A DNA stretch of 64,000 bases from Candidatus Eiseniibacteriota bacterium (GCA_029262235.1 JAJCZU010000004.1:372001-436000); one strand, 5' to 3'; counted from the first letter of the stretch, positions 34,431-43,569 are shown. Translations and numbers: made by a program. The notes: generated from the sequence alone by a model not told the origin.

Positions 34431-35209
34431 GAGTTCTTCCCGCCCTTGAACAGAGCGCGCATCGTTTTCCGGATACCGATTCCGCGCTCCATTGCCTGGC
34501 GCAGCCATGACATCGTCGACATGCGATACGTGCGGGGTGGCGTGATGCTGGAATAGTGCTCACCCCGGCCGACGAGCGACGGCGCGATTTTCATAGCCGC
34601 CGATTGTTCCGTAAGCGCGCGTAGTTCTACGCCGAGCTCCGGGTAACCCATTTTTTCCGCCAGGCTCTCCATCGGCGCGAGCATGCTCTCGGCCCGCCGC
34701 AGTCGCGCGGCGGCATTCACCGAGTACATAAGGCCACCGTCGAGCAGGTGATCGATGTGATCCGCCAGTCGAAGGAGAATCGTCTGATATGTGGTCTGGT
34801 CGAGATCGTCAAAGTTCAGCAGCAGGTCGGCCACTGTCTCTTCATTCCAGCGCAGATCATGAAACCGTTCGAGACACGGGACGATGTCATCGCCGAGACG
34901 CTGCCGCACCTCCTCGCGCTTCGCATTCGTAATGCCCTTCAATCCGTCCTTCCAGACACCGTTCCAGAATACGTTATGAAGGATTCCGGCCGCGACCATC
35001 ATCGCCGGCTCGCCGATCTGCACGAGAACGCTGGCAGACCCGATGCCGTGCTCGATAAACACGCGGCGAGACGAAACGTACCTTGCCGTAAAAACCTCGA
35101 TTCCGAATTCGTATGCATTGCGAACGAAGGCGAGATCCTCGTCCGAGTACCCTGCCGCCTGCATCTGGTTGTAGAGCTGCAGATTGGTTTGTGCGATCGG
35201 ATGCTTCAT
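34427..35209 (-). CDS. HD-domain-like (RelA/SpoT-hydrolase-related) protein
   Basis: 260 residues, ATG 35209 overlapping the upstream stop as ATGA. The all-helical sequence follows the order of the (p)ppGpp-hydrolase HD fold: H54 in FIEHGIGSASVLVQIG, the central pair H78-N79 in AAGILHNVFWNG where HD enzymes have His-Asp, and D150 in ILLRLADHIDHLLDG. The Asp-to-Asn change at the metal centre suggests a different metal, a changed reaction or a non-catalytic role. Similar small HD-like proteins (DUF6817-like) occur in polysaccharide loci. Function is unknown; regulation or a nucleotide-sugar hydrolysis step are guesses. Confidence 0.65.
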   Translation of the reverse strand: MKHPIAQTNLQLYNQMQAAGYSDEDLAFVRNAYEFGIEVFTARYVSSRRVFIEHGIGSASVLVQIGEPAMMVAAGILHNVFWNGVWKDGLKGITNAKREEVRQRLGDDIVPCLERFHDLRWNEETVADLLLNFDDLDQTTYQTILLRLADHIDHLLDGGLMYSVNAAARLRRAESMLAPMESLAEKMGYPELGVELRALTEQSAAMKIAPSLVGRGEHYSSITPPRTYRMSTMSWLRQAMERGIGIRKTMRALFKGGKNS

Positions 35210-36432
35210 GCGTTTCCGCCTTCATTTCGTTTGGGCAGGGATTGCTGCGATTTTCCCCCCGCGGCCCCGAGATGCTCCAGCGATCGCAGGAGTGCCCGCC
35301 CCGAGTGATACGCGGCTTTCCAGGGACCCGCTTTCCGCCCCTTCGGTCCGAGTATCGGCCGGATCCGCTCGTGCCATTCGCCTTCTATCGAGTCCGCCTG
35401 TTTCCGGTCAATCCAGTCGAGAGTGGCCGCAAATGCCTCTTCGTCCGGGCTGTCGGGCGGTAGAAGCGCCAGGAGCCCTTCTGCCTGCACCCACCAGACT
35501 TTGTCCTTCGCGGTCGCGGGCTTTCCGACCGGGCCCGACTCGAAAAAGCCGCCCTGTCTGCGGTCGAATCCGCAGCGCAGCGCGTTCTGAATCAGACGCT
35601 CCGGCTTGTCGCCGATTGCCGCGGACGAGCCGAGTCGCGCCCGTACGAGGCGCGCGATCCAGGCCAGTTCGAGATCGTGACCGTAGGAGACGGGCCCTTC
35701 TGACGAGGTGTCTCTTTGTGACCAGTCTTCGCGCACGGCTTCGATTCCGGAAACCGGTTCGTCGCGAACGAGATGTGCGAACAGTCGATCCACGATCTCC
35801 GTGAGTTCCGGGCGCGACGCGCCCCAGTGGTCGATCGCGAGAAGCGTTTCTATTATATGCAGGTTCGTGTTCAACGTTTTGTCGCCCGCGCTCGTCCCGA
35901 TGAGCGTGCGTGTACCGGCGGGCAGCGGAGTCCAGTCGCGCGAGAACGCCTCGACATAGCCTCCGTGCTCATGATCGCGGGCCTTCTCGTTCACGCGGGA
36001 CAGGATCGAATGCGCGAGGTCGGCCGCGTCGCGCGAGTCGGTCAGGGCATGATATTCAGCAAGAGCGTAAATCGCCTGAAACTGCGCGTAGAGATGCTTG
36101 CCTGCTTCCGTCGCGGCCTGCCCGTCGGCATCGACTCCCCAGAAAACTCCGCCGTGTTCCGGGTCGATCAGCGATTTCTTCAGGAACGCGAACCCATGGT
36201 ACGCGCTGTCACGATGAAGATCGCTTCCATAGGGAGAGCGGCCGACGGCCGAGAAAAACCAGAGCATGCGCGCCTGGGCCACCGTGCGCTTGTTCGCGGG
36301 GCCCATGTCACGTCCGCGGCCGTCGTGATTCAGATGGTAACCGCCGCGCACTTCATCAACGGCATGACGCTCCCAGAACGGAAGCACGTTCTCACGCAGG
36401 AGGCGTTCGAGGATGGCAGAGTACGGTTGCAC
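35206..36432 (-). CDS. AGE-family sugar 2-epimerase (N-acylglucosamine/cellobiose 2-epimerase-like)
   Basis: 408 residues from ATG 36432. The (alpha/alpha)6-barrel signature blocks are all present: KRTVAQARMLWFFSAV with the substrate Arg, NTNLHIIETLLA, SYGHDLELAWIARLV, KVWWVQAEGLLAL and GPWKAAYHSGRALL, supplying the catalytic His pair and aromatic platform. The KVWWVQAE form is closer to cellobiose/mannose 2-epimerases than to the renin-binding protein. It would interconvert gluco- and manno-type sugars for glycan synthesis. It is the first gene of the overlapping minus-strand operon, 33 bp after purK, with which it may be co-transcribed. Confidence 0.88.
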   Translation of the reverse strand: MQPYSAILERLLRENVLPFWERHAVDEVRGGYHLNHDGRGRDMGPANKRTVAQARMLWFFSAVGRSPYGSDLHRDSAYHGFAFLKKSLIDPEHGGVFWGVDADGQAATEAGKHLYAQFQAIYALAEYHALTDSRDAADLAHSILSRVNEKARDHEHGGYVEAFSRDWTPLPAGTRTLIGTSAGDKTLNTNLHIIETLLAIDHWGASRPELTEIVDRLFAHLVRDEPVSGIEAVREDWSQRDTSSEGPVSYGHDLELAWIARLVRARLGSSAAIGDKPERLIQNALRCGFDRRQGGFFESGPVGKPATAKDKVWWVQAEGLLALLPPDSPDEEAFAATLDWIDRKQADSIEGEWHERIRPILGPKGRKAGPWKAAYHSGRALLRSLEHLGAAGGKSQQSLPKRNEGGNA

Positions 36433-36465
36433 TGGTAGAGGAATGGTAACAGAGGCGATGCGGCG

Positions 36466-37560
36466 TCAGCAGGAAAACCGAAAAGACGGGAGCTGCGCAT
36501 CCAGTTTCGCGAGGCGCGCGGCGAGTTCGTCTTCGCTGCGCGCGCGGACCGTGATGTGGCCGAGTTTCCTGCCGGGGCGGGGCGCCTTGCCGTAGAAGTG
36601 CGCGTGCACGCCCTCGAGACGGAGAAGCGGGGCGGGATCGGGGATCGTGCCGATGCAGTTTCGCATCGCGACCGCGCCGAGGGCGGCTGTCGATCCGAGC
36701 GGCATGCCGGCCACCGCGCGCAGGTGGTTCTCGAACTGGCTCGTTTCCGCGCCTTCGATCGTCCAGTGTCCGGAGTTATGGACGCGCGGGGCGAACTCGT
36801 TCGCGAGCAGCTCGCCTTCGTACTCGAAAAATTCGAGCGCGAGCGTGCCGACGTACTGCAGCCGTTCGAGCAGCCGGCCCGTAAGCGCGCAGGCCCGTTC
36901 GGTCATCGGGTCGAGCGGCCGGCTCTCCGCGCGTACCAGGATTCCGTTGTCGTGCGTGTTCTCGGAAATCGGATAGAATGCCTGCGCCCCGTCGCTCCCC
37001 CTGACAGCAATGACCGAGAGCTCGCGTTCGAAAGGGATGAAACGCTCGGCGATCAAACGATGTTCGCCGAGTTCCCGGAGCGCGCGCGCATCGTCATTCG
37101 CGTCGCGCACGATCCGCTGCCCCTTGCCATCGTACCCCTGTGAACGCGTTTTCAGCACCACGGGGCGGCCGAACGCCTGAACGGCCGCGGCAAGATCTTC
37201 CGGTCCGTCGACGGTGCGAAACGGCGTTGTCGGAATGGCGAGTTCCTGAAAGAGAGCCTTCTCGCTGTTCCTGTCTTTCTTGATGCTGAGTGCTTCGAGC
37301 GGAGGGTCGAGCGCGATGCCCGAAAGCGACTGCAGCGCGGCGGCGGAGATGTTCTCGAACTCGAAAGTGAGCTTGTCCGTATCGTTGGCGAGTTGTGCGA
37401 GAAGATCGAGGTCGTCGTAGGCGCCGTGCAGCGCTTCGCCGAGCGGAAAAGCGCACGCGTCGGGCGCGGGGTCGAGAAACAGAAACCGGAATCCGAGCGG
37501 ATACCCCGCCAGCGCCAGCATGCGCGCGAGCTGACCTCCGCCGAGAATCCCGAGGCGCAT
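36466..37560 (-). CDS. purK: 5-(carboxyamino)imidazole ribonucleotide synthase
   Basis: 364 residues, starting at ATG 37560, which shares one base with the purE stop (TGATG). It opens with LGILGGGQLARMLALAGYPL, has the family glycine-rich start, the ATP-grasp lysine region VVLKTRSQGYDGKGQRIV, and the late block FEYEGELLANEFAPRVHNSG, which is diagnostic of PurK. It uses ATP and bicarbonate to carboxylate AIR in de novo purine synthesis and hands the product to PurE, encoded directly upstream. Confidence 0.96.
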   Translation of the reverse strand: MRLGILGGGQLARMLALAGYPLGFRFLFLDPAPDACAFPLGEALHGAYDDLDLLAQLANDTDKLTFEFENISAAALQSLSGIALDPPLEALSIKKDRNSEKALFQELAIPTTPFRTVDGPEDLAAAVQAFGRPVVLKTRSQGYDGKGQRIVRDANDDARALRELGEHRLIAERFIPFERELSVIAVRGSDGAQAFYPISENTHDNGILVRAESRPLDPMTERACALTGRLLERLQYVGTLALEFFEYEGELLANEFAPRVHNSGHWTIEGAETSQFENHLRAVAGMPLGSTAALGAVAMRNCIGTIPDPAPLLRLEGVHAHFYGKAPRPGRKLGHITVRARSEDELAARLAKLDAQLPSFRFSC

Positions 37561-38054
37561 CAGTCGGCTTCCCGCGGGTCGGCGTGATCGAGCACGGACT
37601 GCGTCTGCGCCTCCCGAAACCGTTCATACGCCTCTCGAATCGGCGGATGCTTCGTGCCCAGAATCGCAGCGGCAAGGAGCGCCGCGTTCACGGCGCCCGC
37701 CCGCCCGATCGCGAGCGTGCCCACGGGGACGCCCGCTGGCATCTGGGCGATCGAGAGGATGGAGTCGATCCCGGAGAGCGTCTTCGATTGCACGGGAACG
37801 CCGAGTACCGGGAGCACGGTCTTGGCGGCCGTCATCCCGGGGAGGTGGGCCGCGCCACCCGCGCCGGCGATGATGACTTCGAGGCCGCGGCCGGCGGCCC
37901 CTTCTGCGTAAGCGTACAGCTTGTCGGGAGTGCGGTGGGCGGAGACCACTTCCACCTCGTGGGGTATGCCGAGCTTCTCCAGCGTTTCGGCCGCGTGGCG
38001 CATGGTTTCCCAGTCGGATCGTGATCCCATGATGATCCCTGCGAGCGGTTTCAT
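37560..38054 (-). CDS. purE: 5-(carboxyamino)imidazole ribonucleotide mutase
   Basis: 164 residues from ATG 38054, with AAGGAGG 7 nt upstream. The small PurE fold is complete: [12 protein letters not shown] binds the substrate phosphate, [12 protein letters not shown] carries the catalytic His, [20 protein letters not shown] follows, and the terminal [11 protein letters not shown] tail is typical. It converts N5-CAIR to CAIR. The coupled purE-purK arrangement indicates the two-step bacterial route. Confidence 0.97.
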   Translation of the reverse strand: MKPLAGIIMGSRSDWETMRHAAETLEKLGIPHEVEVVSAHRTPDKLYAYAEGAAGRGLEVIIAGAGGAAHLPGMTAAKTVLPVLGVPVQSKTLSGIDSILSIAQMPAGVPVGTLAIGRAGAVNAALLAAAILGTKHPPIREAYERFREAQTQSVLDHADPREAD

Positions 38055-38262
38055 GATGCGGCCTCCTTTTCGGGCCTCACGATACATGATACGAGGCAAA
38101 AAATCAGTCGGCGCCGGGGGCGAATCGACCGCCCGGACGCCCCGCAATCGAAAAAATCCGCAAAATTCCGCCCATTCGTCCGTGCCAATGATCAGTGCTC
38201 ACTCCCATTCCGAGCATCGAAAGCAACTGTCCGCCTCACATCTGAACGGAGGGAACTCTCAA

Positions 38263-39771
38263 ATGACACGTTCGATTCAAGCTCTCACATTCCTCGTACT
38301 CGGCGGGATCGCGGCCCTGCCCGGCGTCGTATCCGCCCAGAACCAGGGGGATTACGGGGACGCGCCCGAAGGCGTACTCGCGTACCCGGCCCTCGGCGTA
38401 ATCGGCACGTTCCCGACCTGTATCGGGGGACCCGCGGGATTCGTTTACCACGGCCCCCAGATCGACCCCGCGCTCTTCATCGGCCCGTTCGTCGACATGG
38501 AATTCGACGGAAACGCCGGCATCTGCCCCCAGCCTCCGTACGACCAGGACGAATGCGCTCTCGGCGACGGCGACTGCGGTCTCCTGTTCCCGGATCCGTG
38601 CACGATCGTCGGCGGCGTCGTTACGAGCTGCAACCCGGCCGGGGCGGCTCCGATCGGCAAGGTCTGCAACGTCGCGACCTGGGGCGTCGACATCGACGTC
38701 GACGTCACGAACTTCACGAATCAAACGGCCTTCTTCAATCTCCTTGCCGACTGGGACCAGAGCGGTTTCTGGGGCGGAGGCTCGCTTTGCCCCGCCGGCG
38801 GCGCCGCGCCCGAATGGACGACCGTGAACATTCCCGTGCCGCCCGGATTCTCGGGACCGATTTCGATTCTCGGGCCGCCGCCGTTCCTGATCGGGCCCCG
38901 TGCGGGTAAGGCGTGGTTTCGCGCCACGCTGTCCGATCTGCCGGTGCCCCAGGGGTGGAACGGAAACGGTGTATTCGAAAACGGCGAATCGGAAGACTAC
39001 ATGATCGAAATCGAGAACGACGATGTCGGCGAGAACCTCGAGTACGGCGACGCGCCCGAGAACTCGCTCGCGTACCCGTCGGCCGGCGTTTTCGGCTCCT
39101 TCCCGACGTGCATCGCGGGAGCGGCGGGCTTCGTCAGCCATATGTCATCGGGAAGCGTGTACTTCGGGAACTCGGTCGACTTCGAAATCGACGGTAACGC
39201 AGGCATCTGCCCGCAGCCCCCGTACGATCAGGACGAATGCGACATTTCAGGCGGCGACGCCGGTCTCATGATTCCGGATCCGTACACGGTGGCCGGCGGG
39301 CTCGAAGTGCCCTGCCCCGGCGTCCCCGGGCAGCCGCTCGGTCGTCTCTGCCAGCTCATCAACTGGGGGCCGGACGTCGATATTCTCGTGAACAACCTGC
39401 TGCCGATCGACATCTTCTTCAACCTGCTCGTCGACTGGAATCGGGATGGCGTATGGACGGGTTCCAGTGTCGTGTGCGGCGGTGTCGTCGCCCCCGAACA
39501 CGTCGTCGTCAACTTCGTGATCCCGGGCGGGTTCGTCGGTCCGCTTTCGGCGCTCGGTAATCCGGCGTTCGTGGCGGCCGCGGATGACTACGTCTGGTCG
39601 CGCTTCACGCTCAGCGACACGCCCGTCGCTCTGAACTGGGACGGCCAGGGTCAGTTCGATGAAGGGGAGACGGAAGACTATCTTCTGTGGCTCCGCGAAA
39701 TCGACACGTCCCTTCCGCAGACGAGGACCGAGCAGTCTTCGTGGACGGAAGTGAAGGAACTCTTCCGCTAG
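38263..39771 (+). CDS. Secreted protein with two tandem GEVED domains and a short W-LFR tail
   Basis: 502 residues from ATG 38263, with CGGAGGG 9 nt upstream; longer in-frame extensions cross the purE promoter region. The signal peptide ends about GVVSAQ. Two repeats of about 225 residues follow, each opening with YGDAPE, containing FDGNAGICPQPPYDQDEC or its near copy, and closing with the GEVED signature (GESEDY, then GETEDY). Conserved Cys pairs suggest disulfides outside the cell. GEVED units are bacterial surface modules of unknown ligand. The protein has no FlgD-like sorting domain. It ends in SSWTEVKELFR, a tail seen on two other reading frames here. A strong terminator lies 50 bp downstream. 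Confidence 0.8.
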   Translation: MTRSIQALTFLVLGGIAALPGVVSAQNQGDYGDAPEGVLAYPALGVIGTFPTCIGGPAGFVYHGPQIDPALFIGPFVDMEFDGNAGICPQPPYDQDECALGDGDCGLLFPDPCTIVGGVVTSCNPAGAAPIGKVCNVATWGVDIDVDVTNFTNQTAFFNLLADWDQSGFWGGGSLCPAGGAAPEWTTVNIPVPPGFSGPISILGPPPFLIGPRAGKAWFRATLSDLPVPQGWNGNGVFENGESEDYMIEIENDDVGENLEYGDAPENSLAYPSAGVFGSFPTCIAGAAGFVSHMSSGSVYFGNSVDFEIDGNAGICPQPPYDQDECDISGGDAGLMIPDPYTVAGGLEVPCPGVPGQPLGRLCQLINWGPDVDILVNNLLPIDIFFNLLVDWNRDGVWTGSSVVCGGVVAPEHVVVNFVIPGGFVGPLSALGNPAFVAAADDYVWSRFTLSDTPVALNWDGQGQFDEGETEDYLLWLREIDTSLPQTRTEQSSWTEVKELFR

Positions 39772-39820
39772 GAAAACCGGGTATCGAACCGGTAGAAGAA
39801 CCGGATCGAGTTCGAATCGA

Positions 39821-39850
39821 GACCCCGCCCGCATCCGGGCGGGGTCTTTT
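39821..39850. terminator. Bidirectional intrinsic terminator
   Basis: A perfect 11-bp stem, GACCCCGCCCG (39821-39831) with CGGGCGGGGTC (39836-39846), has loop CATC and is followed by TTTT on the plus strand. It sits between the GEVED gene and the convergent AraC gene and can serve both. Confidence 0.85.
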
Positions 39851-39854
39851 GCGT

Positions 39855-40766
39855 TCAGTGGCTGCGGATTTCGCTTCGCACGGACCGGGGCGTTCGCCCG
39901 AAGTGCCTGCGGAAGACGGCGGTCATGTGACTGTGGCTGGCGAACCCCGTTTCGAGCGCGAGATCGGTGAGCGACTCTGCGCCGCCCGCGAGGCCCTCGA
40001 TCACAGCGGCCAGACGGATTCTTCGCAGGTATTCGCCCGGCGTCATACCGCGTTGCCGTCGGAATGCACGATAGATTCCGAATTCAGAACATCCGATTGC
40101 AACGGCGACATCGCGAAGACGAAGGGGGTCTCCCGTGTGAGCCCGCATGGCTTCGCACGCACGATCCACGAGGATCCGATCGGAACGACGCGCGGGATCC
40201 GAAGGCGACCAGGAGAACGCATCGGGATCGTGAACGAGAGTGAACAGGTGAAGGGCCGCTTCCTGCGCGGCGAACGAATCGAATGCCGGAGTGCGGTCGA
40301 GACGAAACAGCGTCGTGAGCGGTGCTGTGAACGCGCGATGCCTGCGAACGGCAACCAGGCGCGAAGGCCGGTCCGGTGTGCGGTTCGCGTGCAGTGTCGA
40401 CAGGATCTCGGCGGCCGTTTCTTCGTCGTAGGCGAGGCTCCAGCCCGCGTCGATCAAACCGTACGGATGGCGCGTTCGATACGTGGCGCCGGGCCGGTGA
40501 ACGACAACGCTTGCTGTGTCGATTGTCGCCGATCGCCCCGCCTGTTCGATCGTGCAGGCGCCGCGCTTCAGGATCGAAATCACATGGTGAGAATGCGTCC
40601 GCTCGGCGCGGAGTTCCTCGCAGTCATGCCGGCAGGCCCATGAAATAATCTGCACGCAGCCGTTATCATGGAGGAGCGCAGTCTCGGCCCCCTTCGTCAC
40701 GGACCCCGGGACCGGGATGCGGGGAAGGGGCCACGGATCGATCCTGTCGTCGGGGCGGGCGCTCAT
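39855..40766 (-). CDS. AraC-family transcriptional regulator
   Basis: 303 residues. The N-terminal 180 residues are a cupin-like sensor domain (HSHHVISILKRGACTIEQAG). The C-terminal 100 residues carry two helix-turn-helix motifs, LRLRDVAVAIGCSEFGIYRA and LTDLALETGFASHSHMTAVF, ending RRHFGRTPRSVR as in classic AraC proteins. The inducer is unknown. It is divergent from the membrane SGNH-like gene (92 bp apart) and convergent with the GEVED gene, so the SGNH gene is the likeliest target besides itself. Confidence 0.9.
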   Translation of the reverse strand: MSARPDDRIDPWPLPRIPVPGSVTKGAETALLHDNGCVQIISWACRHDCEELRAERTHSHHVISILKRGACTIEQAGRSATIDTASVVVHRPGATYRTRHPYGLIDAGWSLAYDEETAAEILSTLHANRTPDRPSRLVAVRRHRAFTAPLTTLFRLDRTPAFDSFAAQEAALHLFTLVHDPDAFSWSPSDPARRSDRILVDRACEAMRAHTGDPLRLRDVAVAIGCSEFGIYRAFRRQRGMTPGEYLRRIRLAAVIEGLAGGAESLTDLALETGFASHSHMTAVFRRHFGRTPRSVRSEIRSH

Positions 40767-40858
40767 GCATTCGATCCTGACATATGATTCTCCTCGAATG
40801 CAACGGTTCGCGCAGGATCGTGATAGTCGGCATTCACGGATCCGGTCATAGTGTTCTT

Positions 40859-42160
40859 ATGACAGACAAGACGAACGCGACCGGCGCGCCGCTCAAGAAA
40901 ATCGCATTCTGGCTTCTCCTGATCGTCCTCGTCGCGGTGTCGATCGAAGGAATCGCGGCCCTGCTCTATCGCGGCGTGCTCGGTGAGACCATGGGCGACG
41001 CCGCCGTCGAGCTCGAGGCGCTTGCTCCCGAAGTCGCGGAGGGGCGCGAGAAGGCCGGACTCGGTTTCAAGGACCCGGCGATGTCGCTTCATCCGTTTCT
41101 CGGGTACGTCTACACGCCGAAAGACTCGGGAGACGCGCCGCCCCCCGCGGGGATCTCCATTTCGCCCGACGGCTTTCTCGACGACAAGCCCGCCGTGCAG
41201 AAGCGTCGCGACGGCGCGCTGCTGATCGGGATCCTGGGCGGTTCCGTTTCGGGGCAGCTCGGCAGTTTTCACCTGGCGCACTTCGAACGGGCCCTTCGCC
41301 GCTACCCGGAGTTTCAGGATGTCGAACTCACGTTCGTGCGGCTCGGAATGCCCGGCTACCATCAGCCGCAGCAGGTCATTCAGGTAGCATACATTCTCGC
41401 CCAGGGGGGAGAGTTCGACGTTCTGCTGAACCTCGACGGGTTCAACGAGGTCGCTGTTCCCGGTGCATTGAACGCGCCGCAGGGCGCACACCCTCTGTTC
41501 CCGATGAACTGGAGCATGGTGGCGCGCGACACGCCGGACCAGGAAGTGCGGCGCGCTCTCGGGGCGATCGTCTGGCTCAAGGAGAAGCGCGCGGAGCGGG
41601 CGGCGCGGTTCCGTACGAGCCCGTGGGCGGGCACCGCGACAGGGCGGCTCGTCTGGAAGCTGCGTGACCGCGAGCTGGAGCGCGACCTTGCGCGCTTTGC
41701 GTGGGAACTGCAGGAGTACCCGGCCGGCGAGATTCCGTACTTCGTGCGAGGGCCGGCGCGCGATCACGATCCCCCGGGTGGTCTGGTTCCGTGGTGCGTC
41801 GCGATCTGGGAGCGGTCCTCCGTGCAGTTGCACGCGATCTGCGAGGCGCACGACATACGCTACTTTCACATGCTGCAGCCGAATCAGTATCTGCCCGGCT
41901 CGAAGCCTCTCTCGCGCGCCGAGAGCGAAACCGCATACGATCCCGAAAGTCCGTATCGCGCCGTGATCGAAGAAGGGTATCCGCTCCTGCGCACGGCGGG
42001 AGAGGGGTTGCGCGCATCCGGTATCTCGTTTCACGACCTCAGCATGATCTTCGCCGACACGAAAGAAACTCTCTACGGCGACAACTGCTGTCATTTTAAC
42101 GGTGAAGGGAATCGGATTCTGTGCGACGCGATCGCGGCCGCGTTTCATGAAGAGTGGTAG
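40859..42160 (+). CDS. Membrane-anchored SGNH-like protein
   Basis: 433 residues from ATG 40859; no convincing Shine-Dalgarno sequence precedes it, and an in-frame ATG at 40784 would add 25 polar residues. One N-terminal helix (about 15-35) anchors the protein with the rest outside. A weak SGNH block I reads GILGGSVSGQLG, and the late catalytic Asp/His block reads YGDNCCHFNGEGN, so the catalytic triad seems conserved although overall similarity to typical GDSL enzymes is low. Such proteins often act as acyltransferases or esterases on cell-envelope glycans. The substrate is unknown. Confidence 0.65.
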   Translation: MTDKTNATGAPLKKIAFWLLLIVLVAVSIEGIAALLYRGVLGETMGDAAVELEALAPEVAEGREKAGLGFKDPAMSLHPFLGYVYTPKDSGDAPPPAGISISPDGFLDDKPAVQKRRDGALLIGILGGSVSGQLGSFHLAHFERALRRYPEFQDVELTFVRLGMPGYHQPQQVIQVAYILAQGGEFDVLLNLDGFNEVAVPGALNAPQGAHPLFPMNWSMVARDTPDQEVRRALGAIVWLKEKRAERAARFRTSPWAGTATGRLVWKLRDRELERDLARFAWELQEYPAGEIPYFVRGPARDHDPPGGLVPWCVAIWERSSVQLHAICEAHDIRYFHMLQPNQYLPGSKPLSRAESETAYDPESPYRAVIEEGYPLLRTAGEGLRASGISFHDLSMIFADTKETLYGDNCCHFNGEGNRILCDAIAAAFHEEW

Positions 42161-42181
42161 CGGCACTGCCCGTGCGGCTCT

Positions 42182-43189
42182 CTACGGCGTGAATCGGGAA
42201 ACGATTTCCTTCGCCTGGAACGCGGCGCGATGGACCGCGGAGCGGAAATGCCGCGACTCCCAGTAGGGGGTGAGGGGGGCCCCGAACCCGGCCTTGAAAG
42301 CGGCAATGGATTCGGTGTTGGCGCCCATGAAGTCGAGCGCGTCGTGGGTCTTGTGAAACTCTTCGTACATGTGAAAGAGAATCAGCGAAGATCCGCCATG
42401 CTTCATGAGATCGGGGTCGGAGCCCGCGATCCAGTCGTAGAGCACCGGCCCGTCGAACACGATGATCCGGAATCCGTGCAGCCTGCCGCTTGTGTCGCGC
42501 GCCTCGTAGGCCGCGGCCAGCCCCGCGGATGCCATGCTGTCGAACCAGCGCACCATCACCGCGGTCGGCACCGGCGGCGCCTGCTTATGCCGCGCATAGC
42601 TGCTCGCGTACAGTTCGACCGCCTCGCCGAAATCCGTCGTCTTCCGGACTTCGATCCCGCTCTCACGGGCACTCTTGATGCGCTTTCGAATGTCATACCG
42701 AAACGCAGCAAGCGCTTCATCGGGTTCTTTCAGTTCTAAACGAAACGTGTAGCGCGGGACCGTTTCCCAGCCGTTCCAGACGAGCGGTCGCAGGTCGGGG
42801 AGCGCGGGGTGATGAACGAGAACGGCCATCGGGTGCCTTTCGCGGATCCCGCTTTCGATTTCACCGACGACCTTGACCGCGCTCTCGACGTTCGCGTGAA
42901 TCCGCGGGCTTGTTTCCGCGCGGAGCACGATCCCCTGGTACGGCGTAAAGAGCGGGGGAAGAAGACAGTCGAACCCGGCCTTGCGCACGCGGACGGAAAT
43001 CACGCCGCCGGCGAGTTCGTCTTTCTTTCGGCAGCCGTAGACGATCCAGTCCTTGTCGAGCGCTTCGGCGAGAATGCGATACCATGCGGTGGTGTTGAAG
43101 ACGGTGCCTTGCGGGGAGGCCGCGGTGAGTTCGTCCCATGCGGGGTATTCGGACTCCGGAAGCACGTCGAACGAGTATTTCTCCGCCAT
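42182..43189 (-). CDS. FemAB/GNAT-like acyltransferase
   Basis: 335 residues from ATG 43189, 6 nt after GGGAGAG. Two GNAT-like lobes are visible: TVFNTTAWYRILAEALDKDW opens the first. The middle block RYDIRKRIKSARESGIEVRK is the basic helix typical of FemAB/CelD-like (PF13480) proteins. The second lobe has DTSGRLHGFRIIVFDGPVLY and ALDFMGANTESIAAFKAGFG. These enzymes transfer amino-acyl or acetyl groups to peptidoglycan precursors, sugars or lipids, and many occur with surface-glycan genes. It is convergent with the SGNH-like gene, 21 bp away. Confidence 0.78.
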   Translation of the reverse strand: MAEKYSFDVLPESEYPAWDELTAASPQGTVFNTTAWYRILAEALDKDWIVYGCRKKDELAGGVISVRVRKAGFDCLLPPLFTPYQGIVLRAETSPRIHANVESAVKVVGEIESGIRERHPMAVLVHHPALPDLRPLVWNGWETVPRYTFRLELKEPDEALAAFRYDIRKRIKSARESGIEVRKTTDFGEAVELYASSYARHKQAPPVPTAVMVRWFDSMASAGLAAAYEARDTSGRLHGFRIIVFDGPVLYDWIAGSDPDLMKHGGSSLILFHMYEEFHKTHDALDFMGANTESIAAFKAGFGAPLTPYWESRHFRSAVHRAAFQAKEIVSRFTP

Positions 43190-43539
43190 CGTCTGCTCTC
43201 CCGGCGCGCCTTCGGGCGGCGCCAAACAAAGGCCCTGGCTTCATCGCGAAGTGCGGCGGCTTCCTGCGCCCGCCGGACACTTCCTGCTCACGCCGGTCAC
43301 GCGGAGCCGTCTCAACATAGCCGTCCGGCGTGCCGGGTGCAACCGGCGCAGAAGACCGGGAATCAGGCGTCCGGTCACGATTTCATCGGCCGGAATCATA
43401 GCAGAGGCGAGCTCTTTCAGAATCCGGCCGCCGGACATGTGGATCGGATTCGCCTGATCCAGCCCGATCAGAGGCAATTCCCGCTGTTTTCTCCCCGGTG
43501 CAGTGCGCACGATTCGCACAGAGGGCCCGAGGGCGCCTC
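43190..43539. other. Intergenic stretch with one uncertain minus-strand frame
   Basis: About 440 bp separate the acyltransferase and propeller gene starts. A 92-codon minus-strand frame (43241-43519) is open but has no good Shine-Dalgarno sequence, no recognisable family and an Arg-rich C terminus (RRLHPARRTAMLRRLRVTG). It may be chance coding in G+C-rich DNA or a short unknown gene upstream of the acyltransferase. Nothing else was recognised apart from the promoter at 43540. Confidence 0.3.
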
Positions 43540-43569
43540 TTGACCGGCCCTTCGCCCGTCCTGTAAAAT
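43540..43569 (+). promoter_or_regulatory. Sigma-70-type promoter for the propeller/ASPIC gene
   Basis: TTGACC at 43540-43545 and TAAAAT at 43564-43569 are separated by 18 bp; each matches the consensus at five of six positions. The predicted transcript would start near 43576, about 55 nt before the ATG at 43631, which has CCAGGAG just upstream. Confidence 0.5.

Noticed and set aside
37921-38262. An N-terminal extension of the GEVED gene of 114 codons
   Set aside because: It runs antisense through purE and its promoter; the ATG at 38263 has a Shine-Dalgarno sequence and starts a signal peptide.
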